From positions 2,547,159 through 2,611,158 of the forward strand of contig PTEX01000024.1 of assembly GCA_003342815.1 (NCBI GenBank): 64,000 nucleotides of DNA, written 5' to 3'. A program made the translations under genes and the position numbers. Below are positions 51,201 through 64,000 of this stretch, in pieces. The notes below the pieces were generated by a model. It was not told the DNA's origin and did no database searches. It saw only the letters and a list, made by a program, of their open reading frames with translations. How positions within the stretch are numbered: position 1 is the stretch's first letter; each line of letters begins with the position of its first letter. The DNA is from Eudromia elegans (taxonomy: Eukaryota > Chordata > Aves > Tinamiformes > Tinamidae).

Positions 51201-54200
51201 CATAAACCTTGCAAGGATTATTTACTGCATTCAGGAGTTACTTCTCATTTGCATGGGAGAAGAATCATTCCCAAACTGCTTTCAACACCTCCATTTACTT
51301 TTACTTAAGGTGAAAAGACTTTGTTGCGCTTGCGAGTTTTTTATGTCATCGACATCACTCGTTGGTATTAAAAAATGGAACAGAAGTGTATTCTTTAATG
51401 TATGAGATAAGTTCACATCAACATAAACAATTTGCTTCCTTAGGAATATCTCTCACTGGAGATAGCAAAGAATCCACATCAACTTCTTAAGCGCTACAAT
51501 GTCACACGCTCTTCCAAATGTTAGTGCTCCACTAAGTCAACAACCTGACAGCACAAAGTGAAGAGATAAATTCAAAAAACCTACAGGCATTGCTGTAGTG
51601 TTTGAACTATCACTTTGTGTCTCTGGGGCTATGGCATTTTGTTTTCTGATTTGATTTTCTTACTATATCTTTTTAGATATATAATCAGATACCTGTGGGT
51701 TAGATCTGCTCACGAGAGGAGATAGTGTTATCAACGCTTTTGTCTAGAAATGCTATCCTAAAAACACCATCATGGGAAAAGGTTTATAAGCTATAATGTT
51801 TGTACACATTTACCTTCCCTTTCTTTCATGTTCTTAATTAATTGCAGTTATCTTATATTTGGCAAACAGACTAGTCAGTTTTACACCAGGTGACACCACT
51901 GACTTAAGCCAAGAGTTAAGCAAGGAAACCAAAATCAGGATCTTCATTATTTGATACCACTACTTCTGCTCAAAATTTGGAAACTTTCCAGTATTTATTT
52001 GAACCAGAGAGCCATGGAACCAGCTCCTCTGTTTCAGAGCATCTTTGTAGCTCGCTGATCAACACTAATTACGATGAACACAACTAATGAGCTTTCAGTG
52101 TGTTCAAGAAAAGGTCCCCTGTGCAGTGGCCGTTATCCACTGTCAGGAGGCACTGCCTGGCGTTGAAGCCAACCTGCATGGGCTGTTATTACCACTTGGC
52201 CTTCCTCCAGCTCCGTGTCATCCCATGCAACCTGCTTTGTGGGCATGCCCCCCAGCCCGTGCTCATCCCCCACACAGCTCTGAGAACTAATTGGAACAGG
52301 CCTGAGGGAGCGCGCTAGCATTTGGGTTGGAAACCAACCTTGATTTCTTCCTCCTCACCCCAACGCCCATCCACGCACAGACAGCTGGGCTGCTAATATC
52401 CTTTAGGCTGAATAGCCTTGTATTAACTCTCTATCAAAAACACCCACGGATTTTACGGGACACCCTCATGCAGTAAGTCCCACCAGCAAGTTCTTTGGTT
52501 TGCAGAAGTCCAGCCTCTTTTCCTATTAATCATGGGCGACGCAGGCAGATCTCAAGGTCTACATTGCAGCCTCTTGGGCTGCGGAGAGGGGCAAGGGTGG
52601 ACAACTAGGTCACCCAGCTCTCCTTCTGAGTGCTGCACTTATACCTGCCAAACCTCATCCTGGGATTGAGCTTTCACTCTGCATTTTCAGTTTGGACTCC
52701 TATTTGACACTGTCTTTTCCTGTCTGCAAGATTTCATTTATTTATTTATAGATTTCTTTTTTCCCCCTCTAATCTGCACTAATTTAGCCTGTCATGCAGG
52801 TTATTTTTTCTTACCTTTGGAGGAAAGCTGAATGACCAAAGATGACACAAAAGTTGTTACTTCTTATGTCAAATCATCCCTTGCAATCTCTTCATTTTTT
52901 GCTTTTCCTTATTTCTCTCTGCTCTCTTTTTTGTGCTATGCCCTCTCTCTTGCCTTTGCACCTCCATTTCTGTTCACTGAGTTTTTAAATTATTCATGGA
53001 GAAATTCTTTGGTTTATGTAAAACAAAATCCCCATCTAAAGCAAAATAAAATAACAGAAATTACATTATGCAACGGGTCACTTTGCTTACCTAAAAGAAA
53101 TTGAATTCTGTAGCCATGCTATCACAAGAAATAATGCTGATCTCTCTGGTTTGAACTACGTTAGGGAACTTAGCAGTTTAAAGCTTTACACAGAATTAAA
53201 CATGATTCATAGGCCTTCCTTCCTAAGACAATATTGTATATCTGAGCAGAACAGAGCTTGGCCGCTTTTCCACGTGCAGGAAATTTCATCATTGCTGGTC
53301 ATGGCTCTGGTTAGCAGCGGGTCCCGTGCTAGACCAAGCCAGAAGGAAACAGTTTGGCTTGTTCCCCTTTCCTTACCCTTTCCCTGACATTGATGGCATG
53401 AAATTGGGATCATCTCCCTCCTTTTCTTCTCCTAGAGAAGAGCCCTCAACTTGCAATTCAGAGGAACAGGGGAAGCCCCTTTCCCAAACATCCTGCCTCC
53501 TTCCTTGCACGTTAAAGGGTAGAGTATCAAAAGCTTGTGTTTATCTAAAACTTTATCCCACAAAGAGTAGAAGGGATCGAGGCAACAGGCAGATATTAAC
53601 TTGGGGTTCTTGGGTAGCAGGTTTATCACCATTTTGCAGCTCTTTGGCCAAGGGAGGTTCCTCCACTGCAAGACATTCAGTGGCTCATCCTTAGATTAAG
53701 CAGTCACAACACATTTGATCTTTTTACAAAGATCGTTTGCAGCCCCCTACGTTTGGCTCCATGTGTGTTGACCTATTTGGTGTGTCAACACAAGCCCAAG
53801 CACATCTGGGCCTTGCCACAGACGGATGTCCAGGCTCTGGGGCTCCCCAGGCTTGGCACCGCAGGGCTGTGCTGCGGCCCAGCTGCCCTCCCAGCTGCAG
53901 GGTTTGCTTCTGCTCCCAGCTGGCACTGCAGAGCAATATTTCTTCCTCCTGCCCTGTTCTTGTGCCGAGCAAATATTTTCCTTGACTAGCTTTTAAGTCA
54001 CTAACACCCACCTACTATTACAAGTTCAAGAATTCAGATTTCCTCATAGCTATAATATTAGCTTCATCCTACATTTTCATATGTTCATGTCATATCAGCT
54101 ATCTGATAGACAATGTACATAGGAATCTATCATAACTGGAAAATATCTCATTTGTTCATACGCCAAGTGAACAAGAACAGTTATAAAACCACTATCTAAT

Positions 54201-55039
54201 TGTTCTTGCTTAATCTATTAAAACTATTATATCTAGGTAATTCTTTTTTTCCTCTCAAACAATAAAGGACATTGAAATATTGATACCTGGGTTACTTATC
54301 GCTGTATTGGTTTTCAGTAAAACACTTAGCATTTCTTCTGCTATTAAAGAGTAAATTCTGAAACAGGAGGGACTATTAATTATGCATTCATTTTATATCA
54401 GAATATGCATTTAGCACCTTTTTTTTGTGGAAAAGCAAAAACTGACAGACAAATAACTCATAAATGACACTAATGAGCACCGGGAGATGGAGTGGAAAGG
54501 CTTTAAATGTGTCCCATTATTTAGCAGGATAATTAAGAGCACAGCTCTACCATGGCATTTTATTACAGAAATAGATAAGAGATCATCTTATTGCAAGCAG
54601 GTGTTGTAATGAAGCAAATCGAGATCATTTTTATGAGGTTCTTCTGGCCCAGAGAAGATTGCAAATTTATTTTATGTTACCTTAATTTAAAAAGTAAGCA
54701 TACAGATCTGTGGAACAAAGAGGTCAGCAAAATATGATGTGTAGATTCACTTCCAACACTGTTGATTCGCATTATTCCCAGGAAACAAGAAAAGGAGGGC
54801 ATATTTCATGTTTCCTCTCCCACCTATCAATTGAGTTTGACTTCTCACAAGCAACAGCTAATAACTTTATCAAAATAAAGACACATTACATAAATGGCAT
54901 CACAATTTAACAAATTAAATTTCATGCCAAATTATTTACAGTAAAAATACAGTTTCTGCTATTTTGATTATCTTTCTTCCTCCACAAATATCGCCAGTAA
55001 ACTTTTGTGGTATAGCTGTGGTTTTATGCTTTTGTCATT

Positions 55040-55059
55040 AGCACTTAATATTAAGTGCT
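55040..55059. repeat. 20-bp perfect palindrome
   Basis: AGCACTTAATATTAAGTGCT is its own reverse complement. It contains two TTAAGTG / CACTTAA words in opposite orientation, similar to NKX2-type homeodomain sites (core AAGTG), arranged symmetrically. Perfect 20-bp palindromes of mixed composition are rare by chance in 64 kb. Confidence 0.9.
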
Positions 55060-55550
55060 GCAAAATACAGCATTTAACTAATAATGCAATATTTTGAATG
55101 GAGTCACTGAGAGACTGGCTTAATGTTTGCTAATTATAGATTTTAAGAAGATGCACTGTACTCACAAGAAAAACAACTGTAATATTCGACCATACAGACC
55201 ACACGTTGTGATTCTTTATAACACTGTGGAAGAGAAACTGAGAGGCTGCCTTTTTGTAGGGCGTCTTGCCCTAATAGTTTATTTCCTTTTCCCTTAAAAA
55301 TTGACAAATTTTAAAATGAAAAAAGATGCTTAACAGTAAAAGACCTGAATATAGGTATGAAAAACTTAACTTCTATCCTCCAAATACAATACCTAAGAGA
55401 AAGCTACCGATGAAAACAAGAAAAAAACAAAAAACCAACATGTTGGCAACACTCCATCTATATCATGGATCTAGTGTTATGTGTATGCTTACCAGTCAAT
55501 GCTTATATAGCAGAGCCCTAGGAAGGCAGCACAGTTATAAGGCCGCTCAC

Positions 55551-58500
55551 CTTCTCTGCTGGGCTGAGACCCCCGTAGAGCTGTTATGAGCAGAGTGGGC
55601 AGCACTGATGCCACTGCCTGAAAACTGCTCTCTGTGGAGAGGGGCAGCGTGATCAGTGCCAGGAAACCCGGGTAAATGTGAGGTGAGCCCTTGGCAAGGT
55701 CAATCTCTTACATGGCTGTAAACTCCAGAGCTACCTGCTGTAGAAGTCCTACAGCTCAAGGCACACAGGACGGCTTTGACCATATTACTAATTTATCTTT
55801 TACTGAAAAGCAATCCAATGGCCAGTTCCAAAATAAATTCAAAAGCATCATGCATCTAAACGGCTATGAATGAAAACGGCACAGGGGCCATGTTCTCTAG
55901 GTAGTAGATTGCAGAGATTTACACCAAAGCACGTGGCTGCCAGTGGCCTTGGGCCCCACCTTTGGGGTGTCTCTTCCCTCTGCAGCAAGGGCACGTCTCA
56001 GTCCAAGGACATCAGGTCTTTCATTGCTCCCAGCACTGGGATTTCTCTGGAATCACAATATTGATGGGATGCTGCATTTCAGCTCTGTCGTAAAAGAAAG
56101 GTCCTGGAGGTTCCTGTGCAAACTGTGTTACTTGCTTGGTAGGGACTAATTAGCTCTGAAATTGGGGTTTTCCAGGACCACCTTAGTGGTCCTTATTTAC
56201 TACCCCTTTGTAGTTGCCTTGGCAGGCACAACTTTGGAAGCTGCTTTCTTAAGACACAAACACTTAAGAGTGTTGTACAAATATTTTGAGGCAGACAGAA
56301 GCACAACAATATGCTTTGGAAAGCAACATAGTTGTTGTAATTGTGAATAAATATTTACGTAATTGTATTACAGGGCTGCCTGTTTGTGTCCTTAAATAAG
56401 TTTAATTTCAGATAAAAAACATGAAAAAAACACCGTTTAAAACAATTTAAATCTCTGCATATATGAAAACAAGAGTATTACGTGAATCGGTGTTTTCACT
56501 GCAATCAGAGCACAGGTCTGCAGATACTAGTCTACTCGACAGTGATGCAACTTTTCACCCAAGTGCCTGGAAAACTCTCCACACTTGTAACGAAGAATTC
56601 ATATTTTCACACTGGCCTTTGCAGATGGCCGTTACAGCAGCCAACACCTGCCCTGAACGTGCCAGACCTCATCTTCCCTAGGTGGCTGCTGACAACCCTT
56701 TGCATGCACGGAAAGTTTGAAGTCATTTTTGGCTGCCTCACAAGCGGGCATGTGTTGTCAGGCAGACACAAATCAATGTTCATAAGGCCAGTGTTTTTGG
56801 TTAGAATTAGACAGAAATGCAAATTGCACCATCTAATTGAAGTTCCGTGCCCCATTCACTCAGTAACCTGATGGCTTCAGCAGTTTTACACTTGGTTTGG
56901 GGGAAGAAGCAGCTGAATTCATTATTACTTCATAGTTTTCACTTCCATCACTCCATTCTCTAAGGTAAATAACTATTGATGCCCACAGTGACTAACATAG
57001 TATATAAGAGCAGTACCAGCTAATAGCTATGAAAATGGCTGGATATCATCAAACCCCAGAAAACTTACTGAACCTGGGAAGCACAAATTCAGAGCCCCAT
57101 GACAGTTTTCTCTTTTTCCATTTTCCCCTATTCATCGGAGTTTGAGATTCGTCACGCTAAAAATCTAAGGAAGTTAGGTGGCGACATGAAAAAAAGGAGT
57201 GAGATACAGAACGAAAGAAGTGTGAAAATTGGAATTTAAAGCATAGCTAATGTCATTTGGCTGATTTTGCCGCAAACCTACTGGGAAAAAAGAGTAAAGT
57301 TCTGCACTATATAAGAATCAGCTTCTTGAGATGGTCTTTATTCCCTACCACCCTGCATGGAGAATGCTAAAAGTTTGAAGAAGCTTGAAATTAATTGTCT
57401 CTATTTGGAGATGGAGGAAAAAGTGATGAAGTGTGATAACCTGGAGCTTCTTTTACTACTTATTATAATTAAGGGAATCTGTAACTCTACTACAAAGGAG
57501 AGAGAGTAGGGAGGGGGAAAACCCCAGGGGGTTTTCCAATATAGGACATGTGAGCTTTCATCTCACATTTTAAATAAATATTATCACCTAATATTTGCTC
57601 CTTCCTTTCTCTTCTCATCTTCATTAATTTTTACCTTTAATGGTCAGTGTTGCTTCATTTGCACTAAACTTGAAACAGAAAACTTTTCAGTCATTGAATA
57701 TTCCAGACCTCAGATGTGCAAAGAGCTGAACTGGAATGAAAAGTCAAAAATGCCACTGATCCTCATTCTGTTGAGTAAGAAAAAAGCCTCAATAATATGA
57801 TAATTGTTTTATTTTCACTTTGTGACTTGCTGCAGACTTAACTTCTAGAAATAATTGCATCATAGTAAGATATTGATGCTAGAAATACAGGAAATAGGGT
57901 AATATGATCCTATGAAGACAAGATTTTTAAGTTTACTTCATTTTTTCCAAAAACCTTTCCTTTCTTCCTGCAAGCCGCTGTGACAAACTGTAAAACCTTG
58001 ATCAACTGACCTTTTCAAACAAGCACCTCACTCCTCCATCAGCTGCTCCCTATGAACTCTAGTTTTTAGCCAGTTAGCTGCTGCAAGCCCTAGAGAAAAC
58101 CCAGACCCAATAGACCCTAACTCCGATTTGTTGCTCATTAAGTAAAAAGAAATATCTTCTATTTAAAGAACAAACACCGAAAAAGTATCTTCATTGGTGT
58201 TTCTTCTATTAGCCTTGCTTCTGCTGAACAAACAGGTGCAGTGAGACTATTGGTTTTACCACCACTCTCGGGGTGAACAGTAGAGAAGCTTTTGCTGTTA
58301 AGGTATTCTAAAGTTAGGAAGCTGTGCCTCTTAAAAGCCTGAAACTATAGTAACTGAGGAGAAATTCCACTATTTATTTGCAGCTAATGTTTTGCTTCAC
58401 ACTTCGTTGCACTTTTCTCTGTGCCCATTAAACCCGTTGCAAGCTATAAAGAAATACTGGTATTTATCTGTATGGAATAACATGGCCTAAAGTTTCATAT

Positions 58501-61500
58501 TTATTACATTACTCCATATCCTGGGTGGTCATTCTTAAAGCCATAGCTGGCAATAATAACTTTCTACTAATAAATATGTAATGACAGAATTAGCGAAGTA
58601 TCCAAATTATCCAGGTTTAGCAGTGCAGTACATTTGCTGGAATGCATAAACCATTTAAATCTTCAGAACACGAGACAATTGACAAGCAGTTTCCATGCAC
58701 ACTCACTGCGGTATTACCCATGTGCTGAATTTTCCAGCCTTTATATAGGGAACATAGAACACTACAGTCTGAATTAGTAGAATTTTTGCAAATGAGAATG
58801 ATTTGCTATTTAAGTTGCATTTAACTTGGTTAATTACTGAACCTCATTTTCTTACCAATATTTTGCATTCTTGAAATTCTTCTACAATAATGATACTAAA
58901 GCAGAAAATGAAGCCAGGATGGGTATAATTCAGAACACTGAGGCTTTTAAAAAGGTAATGTGAATATAAACATACAAACACACTGTATGCAAGGACAGAA
59001 ACAATCGTGATTCACTTATACCACAATATATATTGCTTAACTGTTTTTAATAAAAACTACCCAGCACAGAGCCTCCAGGAAATCAAACAGCCAAAACTAA
59101 CTCCCACCAGCTGCTCACAGTTACTTAATATTAAGGCCTCATCCATTAGCAGGTTTCTCTCAGCTGTGGCTCATTTCAAACTTCTCTTTCTCCACATCCT
59201 CCTTCCATATCAATGACATTATTCTAGCTGATTTATGCACTAAGGAGACACACTTCATCAGGTTAGATTAATTCACTAACTCCTGGGTATTATTAAAGGC
59301 AGATTCTGGCTCTGTGCATACGAGCTAGCCAGCTAAGGTTAGCATCTGACGTGACAAAGATTAAACTTCCTTACTCGAGCACACATTTCATCTGATGGCC
59401 AGAAGTAGAGCGAGAGCATGCAGACTCGGTCATAAAAACCCATGCCCTAGAAACCCATAATCAAGTCAGAACCTTTTAAGTTTAATGAGAATTAAGAGTT
59501 CTAGCCTTTATGAATAGGGAGGAAAGAAATAAAAGGAGGAAAAATAGTTTCTAACATTGTCTCTAAAATCTGCAGCTGCAGAGAAGTGACATAGGAGACT
59601 GCACAAGCTATATCTAAAGGCCTCAGCTTCTCACAGTTTTGCTCAGTCTCCAATTTCAGGTTAGAATGAGGCTGTTCTCACCAGGCATATCCTTGGGTAT
59701 ACATCTGTTGGCATGTAACACTCAAATAAATTAATTAAACCTCTCAAGGGACTGTAGGTTCATAAGGACGCACTGCTGTGTTAACCAGCTGCAGCAAATC
59801 AATAACCCCCTATGATACTGGAGTAGAATAAACCTTTTGTTCACAACTATCAATAGTCCTTTTTCAGATTCTATTATTCTGCAAAGGTAGAATTACTAAT
59901 TTTTTTTTTTTAAAAAACAGGAATCCTGATTTCAATATTGAGTCCTCAATAAGGTAAAAAAAAATCCAATAAAGCCTTGTAAAGGCATTAATGCCACTGT
60001 ATAAACACCATACTTCTTGGAAAATTTACTTTTAAATCACTTCTACCATTATGGTCTTTAAGATCCCTTTCGAGTTCCTTAATGAAAACAACACTATAAA
60101 AACAATCTACACTAATACTATTACTAACTGAGTTTGTAAGTCTGCAGATGGCTTTAGCACAGTCTTAGCATGCTCTGACCAATATCTAAAAGCATTTCAG
60201 AAGTCTTCTCTAACTACCGTCGTGGGAACATCCTTTGACCAAGACTATTGACAGAATGTTTTATATCTCATGGTTAAACAAGAGAATCTCTTTATCCACT
60301 ATTATTGTTTTCTCTGTCCACTCTCAATTCAGTCACACAGTAAATCATCAAACGTCCAACAAATGTTTTTGTGGTTTCTTTATATGCTTCCTTCAGCTGT
60401 GAACATTGGGCTGCAAAGGAAATGGTTCTAACAGCTTGAACTTACCAGTAATTATCCTGCCAAACCTGTGGTCATCTTGCCAACCTGGTTCCTGTTCCTT
60501 GCCAATAGTTTCCTTACATGTCTCTCTCCAGGCTTGTATTATGCAAACTTTTAAGCTCAGCCTTGGTTTCATACCCCATGTGATGCACAAATATTTTTAC
60601 ATAAAGTACAGAGTTGAACAAAGCAGAGTCCGTCTTGCAGATACCTCTGTGGCAGAGCTGGGCTCAATAAGGTATTTTTTTTTTTCCCCTCCTGAGTGTG
60701 AAAAGATGAAATTTTAGCAAAAGCAAAAGTTCTCCTTCTTGAATTATGCAACCCAACCAGTTATAGCTATTCATAGCTTGTACTATAACATCAATTTATA
60801 TTCCATATTACTAATGCTGCTACTTTGTAGCATAGGTAGGAAAATAAGCATTACCAGTAGGTTAAAAAAAAGTACTGTAGTGATAGAATCACTAACAATG
60901 TGCTTTAATTCACCAAATTTCAGTCATTGTTTTCCTCATCACAAATATTATACCCATGATATTATGGATCTATTTTAGACAAATTCATATTGGATTACGA
61001 TACTAAGAATTTGCTGACATTGTCCATTATTTTGAACAGCTCTGAACTATGTTCTCATCTTTAGATTTCAGTACATTACTATATTTCAGGTTACTGCATT
61101 TCCAAAATAAAATGCTAAAACTGTAGCTTAGTCTAATTCAGCCTGAGGTTGTTAAACCCCCATTGAATTCCTCTGTCATTTCCCATGTTTGAGAGCAATA
61201 CTGCCCTACAGCACCATGACCCACGTCACGCTTCAGAGGTCACAGGCCCTGTTGGTACCTGCTATTGTGTTTAACAGCTCTCAAAGTAGCCTCCTTCAGA
61301 TATATGGAATTTTTTTTTATGCTCAAGACCCTGCAGATATTGCACTTTAAGAGACTCCCATACCCTCTAAACATATCTTATACAAAGGCAACAGCCAGCA
61401 TTCCTGGAGCCACGTGGATTTTATTGTGCTTTGAAGAACACACCATCTTCACAATAGTGTATTCTCAGAAGTGCAAGTGCCTGTGCCAAGGCTGAAGACG

Positions 61501-64000
61501 AGTTACCTGCATGTATGCACACGTGCACAAACGTGTTCTGCTTTGGCTTCCTAGAGCTTAGCATTGACAATATGCATATTGATAGTAAAGCTTGACAGAG
61601 TAAATTTTCCTTCCATTAAAGACTTTCCAAGACAACAGCAGGTCCTCCATTTCTAGACTTGCAGTCTAGATTTTTGGCCTAGAAAATGCATTTTCTTGCA
61701 TTCTCCGTATGATTAGTATTATGCTTGTACTTATCACAAATTCCTCTTTTAAAAAAATCTATTTCCACAGAATATGGGTGTTATTTTTTTCTGTACAAAA
61801 TTCCCTTGGGCATAGTTGCAAGTCAACAGTCTCACATCTGCACCAGTTCTCCTGCCTTCTGTTTCATTCTATACGAGTCTCACTTATACATATTTTCAAA
61901 ATTACCTATTTCCCCTCCTTCTAATGAACCTAATTTTCATTATTTCATAGGGATTTCCTTTCTTTTACCATCTTCAGGAAGTCTCTTAGATACATACCTA
62001 AAGTTTTTATGATTGCCTTAAGTGCAAAGCAATTTCCATCTCGTTTTCCAGTTTGCCCATGTTTCTTTCCTATGTGTTACTGCCTGAATCTTTTCCAGTG
62101 TATTCAGCAATTCTCCGTATTGCCAGGAACGGTAAGGGATTTGCTCACACTTGCTATTTTTGCCTGTGTGATCTCAAAACACTCCCTGCCTTCTACCTCT
62201 TCATTAGTAAGGAAAATTTCAGCATCATTGCTTTCAGTTAAGCATTAACAACTGAGAACGAACAATGTAACGACCTTTGCAATGCTTACTAGTCAGAGCA
62301 TAATCTTTTACTTTTCTCTCCCTTAATGTTTTTCTCCTGGCCATCACACAGCACCTCAGGGTATGTTTTTCATTAGTAATTTTACTGTATTTCACAGCAA
62401 CTAGGGCTCAGAAAAAATAAGCTAAACAGGCACAGGATCATTATAGACAATGAGGAACAGAGAAAGAGCTTCTATGTCTTACATAAATTTAGCCATAACT
62501 AAAAGCAACTGAAGGATGCTTAAGAAGAACGTATGGCTAAAATTACATTTTAGCACTCCACATTTTTGTGATTCAAGTAAAAATCGAGTGTTTGAAAGAC
62601 AGAATTTATGATGATCTCCTATTGGGGACAGTCTCCTGCAAAGCTGCCTGGTGCTTTGTGAAGTATATAAATAGGGTGACAAGTTACAGCTAAATTTAAA
62701 AGAGAAAGCTTAATGCTTTAAATCTTGTTACTTATGTGATTCTTATGCGATGCATCTACAGCTGAGATCAATGGAAATTGAAACCTCCCTCATTACAGAA
62801 GAGAAATTGCTGTTGGTCTATCATTTTTCATTAAAATCTCTGTAGACTAGAGCGTGTGTCCTTCCCAACTGTTTTGCCAGGAAATTTATGACACTCCAGC
62901 TGAGCTAGGAACATTATTATTTTTGCATACAAGGAACTGTGTTGAGAGTTGTGTGTAAAATGGTGAAATTAATACTATGATTATTTTTCCATAACTCTCC
63001 TCAGCATTTCATACTAAGTTACAATCCTAAGAAAATATAAAACAATTTGAGGTTGTTCCTAAAATTGCAGATGATCAACCTGAGCTCTTCAATGAGGGCT
63101 ATCTGAATATTAGGGAAATATGATAAACAAGAAAATTCTGTGGATTTTCACTGCATAGAGTGGACAAGCTACAAAAGCAGAATTTCTGCAGGATCTCAAG
63201 TCTGAAGCACTTGTTGGATCAGTTCTCCCATTTCTAACAGAATAGTAGATGTTGGAGCTGGGTCAGCATATACATTTTTCTTATGTGCTACAGAACAGGA
63301 TTAAAAACGTGCCTGGAGTCCTGCATACACACACATTTTTTATTAAAAAAGACTGTGTGTATAAAGTGTTTACCAGTTTTCACTTCTTGATACCACAAGA
63401 TTCTTTGGGGGATTTGCTAAATGAATTTTCTCACTTCCTCTGTTCCTAAAATAAACTGCACTTTACACCTTCTCCACACTTCTCACTGTACTTAAATAGT
63501 TTCACACACTGACTAAGCTTGCTGCCTTCCCCTGCTACTGCCCAAGTCAAGCCCTTCTCTCATGGTAGCCAGTCACTGAGACGACTGCTGCATCACCTGA
63601 TAAAGCCCCAATACAAGAGTTTCATTACAAGATACCCGCTGGTCTTTGTACTTGATATTCCCCTTTTAATGGACTCATTTCCAAAAGCTCTTGCCACTAG
63701 GACTCTGAATCTACCTAAATTCGACGCTTATATTATCATAAATGCCAAGCAGCCTTTTATGAATTAAGTAGCTCTACCCAGAAAATAATGAAATTCAAAA
63801 ATTAGTCCTTATTTCTAAACAAAACCCCCAAATTATTTATAATAATAATATTGAATTATTTCATGAAAATGGAATGATGAGAGAGAAAAAGAAAGTAAAA
63901 CTCATGCGTGCCTGCACGTGTGCAAACACACAAACACTGTCTGTAGACAAGCTGTCAAAGCACTGGCAACTCAGTGCAAGCCACATCCAAACACAAGAAT
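55551..64000. other. AT-rich non-coding stretch
   Basis: No gene is supported. The first 150 bp are GC-richer and carry splice-like signals on both strands. Further on are the kappaB-like palindrome (57516-57537), a T12A6 run (59900-59917), a T11 run (60675-60685) and short alternating purine-pyrimidine DNA near 63904-63935. Open frames, up to 129 codons at 56482-56871, have no domain. Confidence 0.65.
57516..57537. promoter_or_regulatory. Palindromic pair of NF-kappaB-like motifs
   Basis: GGAAAACCCC (57516-57525), a 2-bp spacer and GGGGTTTTCC (57528-57537) form a 22-bp near-perfect palindrome. Each half matches the kappaB consensus GGGRNYYYCC, one on each strand. A purine-rich run precedes it (about 57494-57520). 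Binding is inferred from the motif only, and no neighbouring promoter is visible. Confidence 0.4.

Larger units (their letters stand above)
47509..55550. other. AT-rich non-coding stretch
   Basis: No gene is supported. It contains a G-quadruplex motif (48215-48229), two acceptor-donor juxtapositions on the minus strand (49393/49394 and 53090/53091), a hairpin with 9-bp stems at 53764-53792 and a 20-bp palindrome at 55040-55059. A GC-rich patch at about 53740-53990 carries overlapping frames on both strands without domains. Confidence 0.65.

Noticed and set aside
1..64000. tRNA, rRNA, CRISPR array, endogenous retrovirus or bacterial-type operon
   Set aside because: No cloverleaf with A/B boxes, no rRNA core, no regularly spaced repeats, no retroviral gene motifs and no clustered coding frames were seen.

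Overview
This window looks like vertebrate nuclear DNA, most likely from a bird. It is AT-rich, has no bacterial gene layout, and no stretch is open long enough to look like a coding gene. The clearest lineage clue is a 3'-terminal CR1 LINE at about 8960-9607, with a typical avian CR1 tail. A second CR1 tail lies antisense at about 35912-36040. Species and locus cannot be named from the sequence alone. Three N bases (9187, 9190, 9205) all lie inside the first CR1 copy.

Layout: 1-8959 is AT-rich non-coding DNA with short repeats. 8960-9607 is the sense CR1. 9620-12155 is plain AT-rich DNA. 12156-19100 is more patchy, with GC-rich islands at 12156-12293, 13418-13540, 16915-17003 and 18350-19090. 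19100-35911 is mostly AT-rich, with one compact fold-back region at 25262-25414. 35912-36040 is the antisense CR1 tail. 36041-64000 is AT-rich and holds a 25/26-bp foldback (47453-47508), a G-quadruplex motif (48215-48229), two short tandem duplications (41027-41074 and, just outside this stretch, 33428-33477) and a palindromic pair of NF-kappaB-like motifs (57516-57537).

No protein-coding gene can be established. The longest open frames are 100-150 codons, lack recognisable domains and overlap others in competing frames, as expected by chance in 64 kb. The window is best read as intronic or intergenic. Several short segments do have strong splice signals on both sides. The best are on the minus strand: 12156-12293 (138 nt, GC-rich, CAG|GTAAGG donor) and 3603-3659 (57 nt, open, AAG|GTAAGC donor). 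Two minus-strand sites (49394/49393 and 53091/53090) have an acceptor directly abutting a donor, as in recursive-splicing points of long introns. If real, these would put the window inside a long minus-strand transcript. Vertebrate DNA is full of pseudo-exons, so these are hypotheses, not annotations.

No complete biological system is visible. The items most worth a second look are the exon candidates, the fold-back region at 25.3 kb, the foldback at 47.5 kb and the kappaB palindrome at 57.5 kb.
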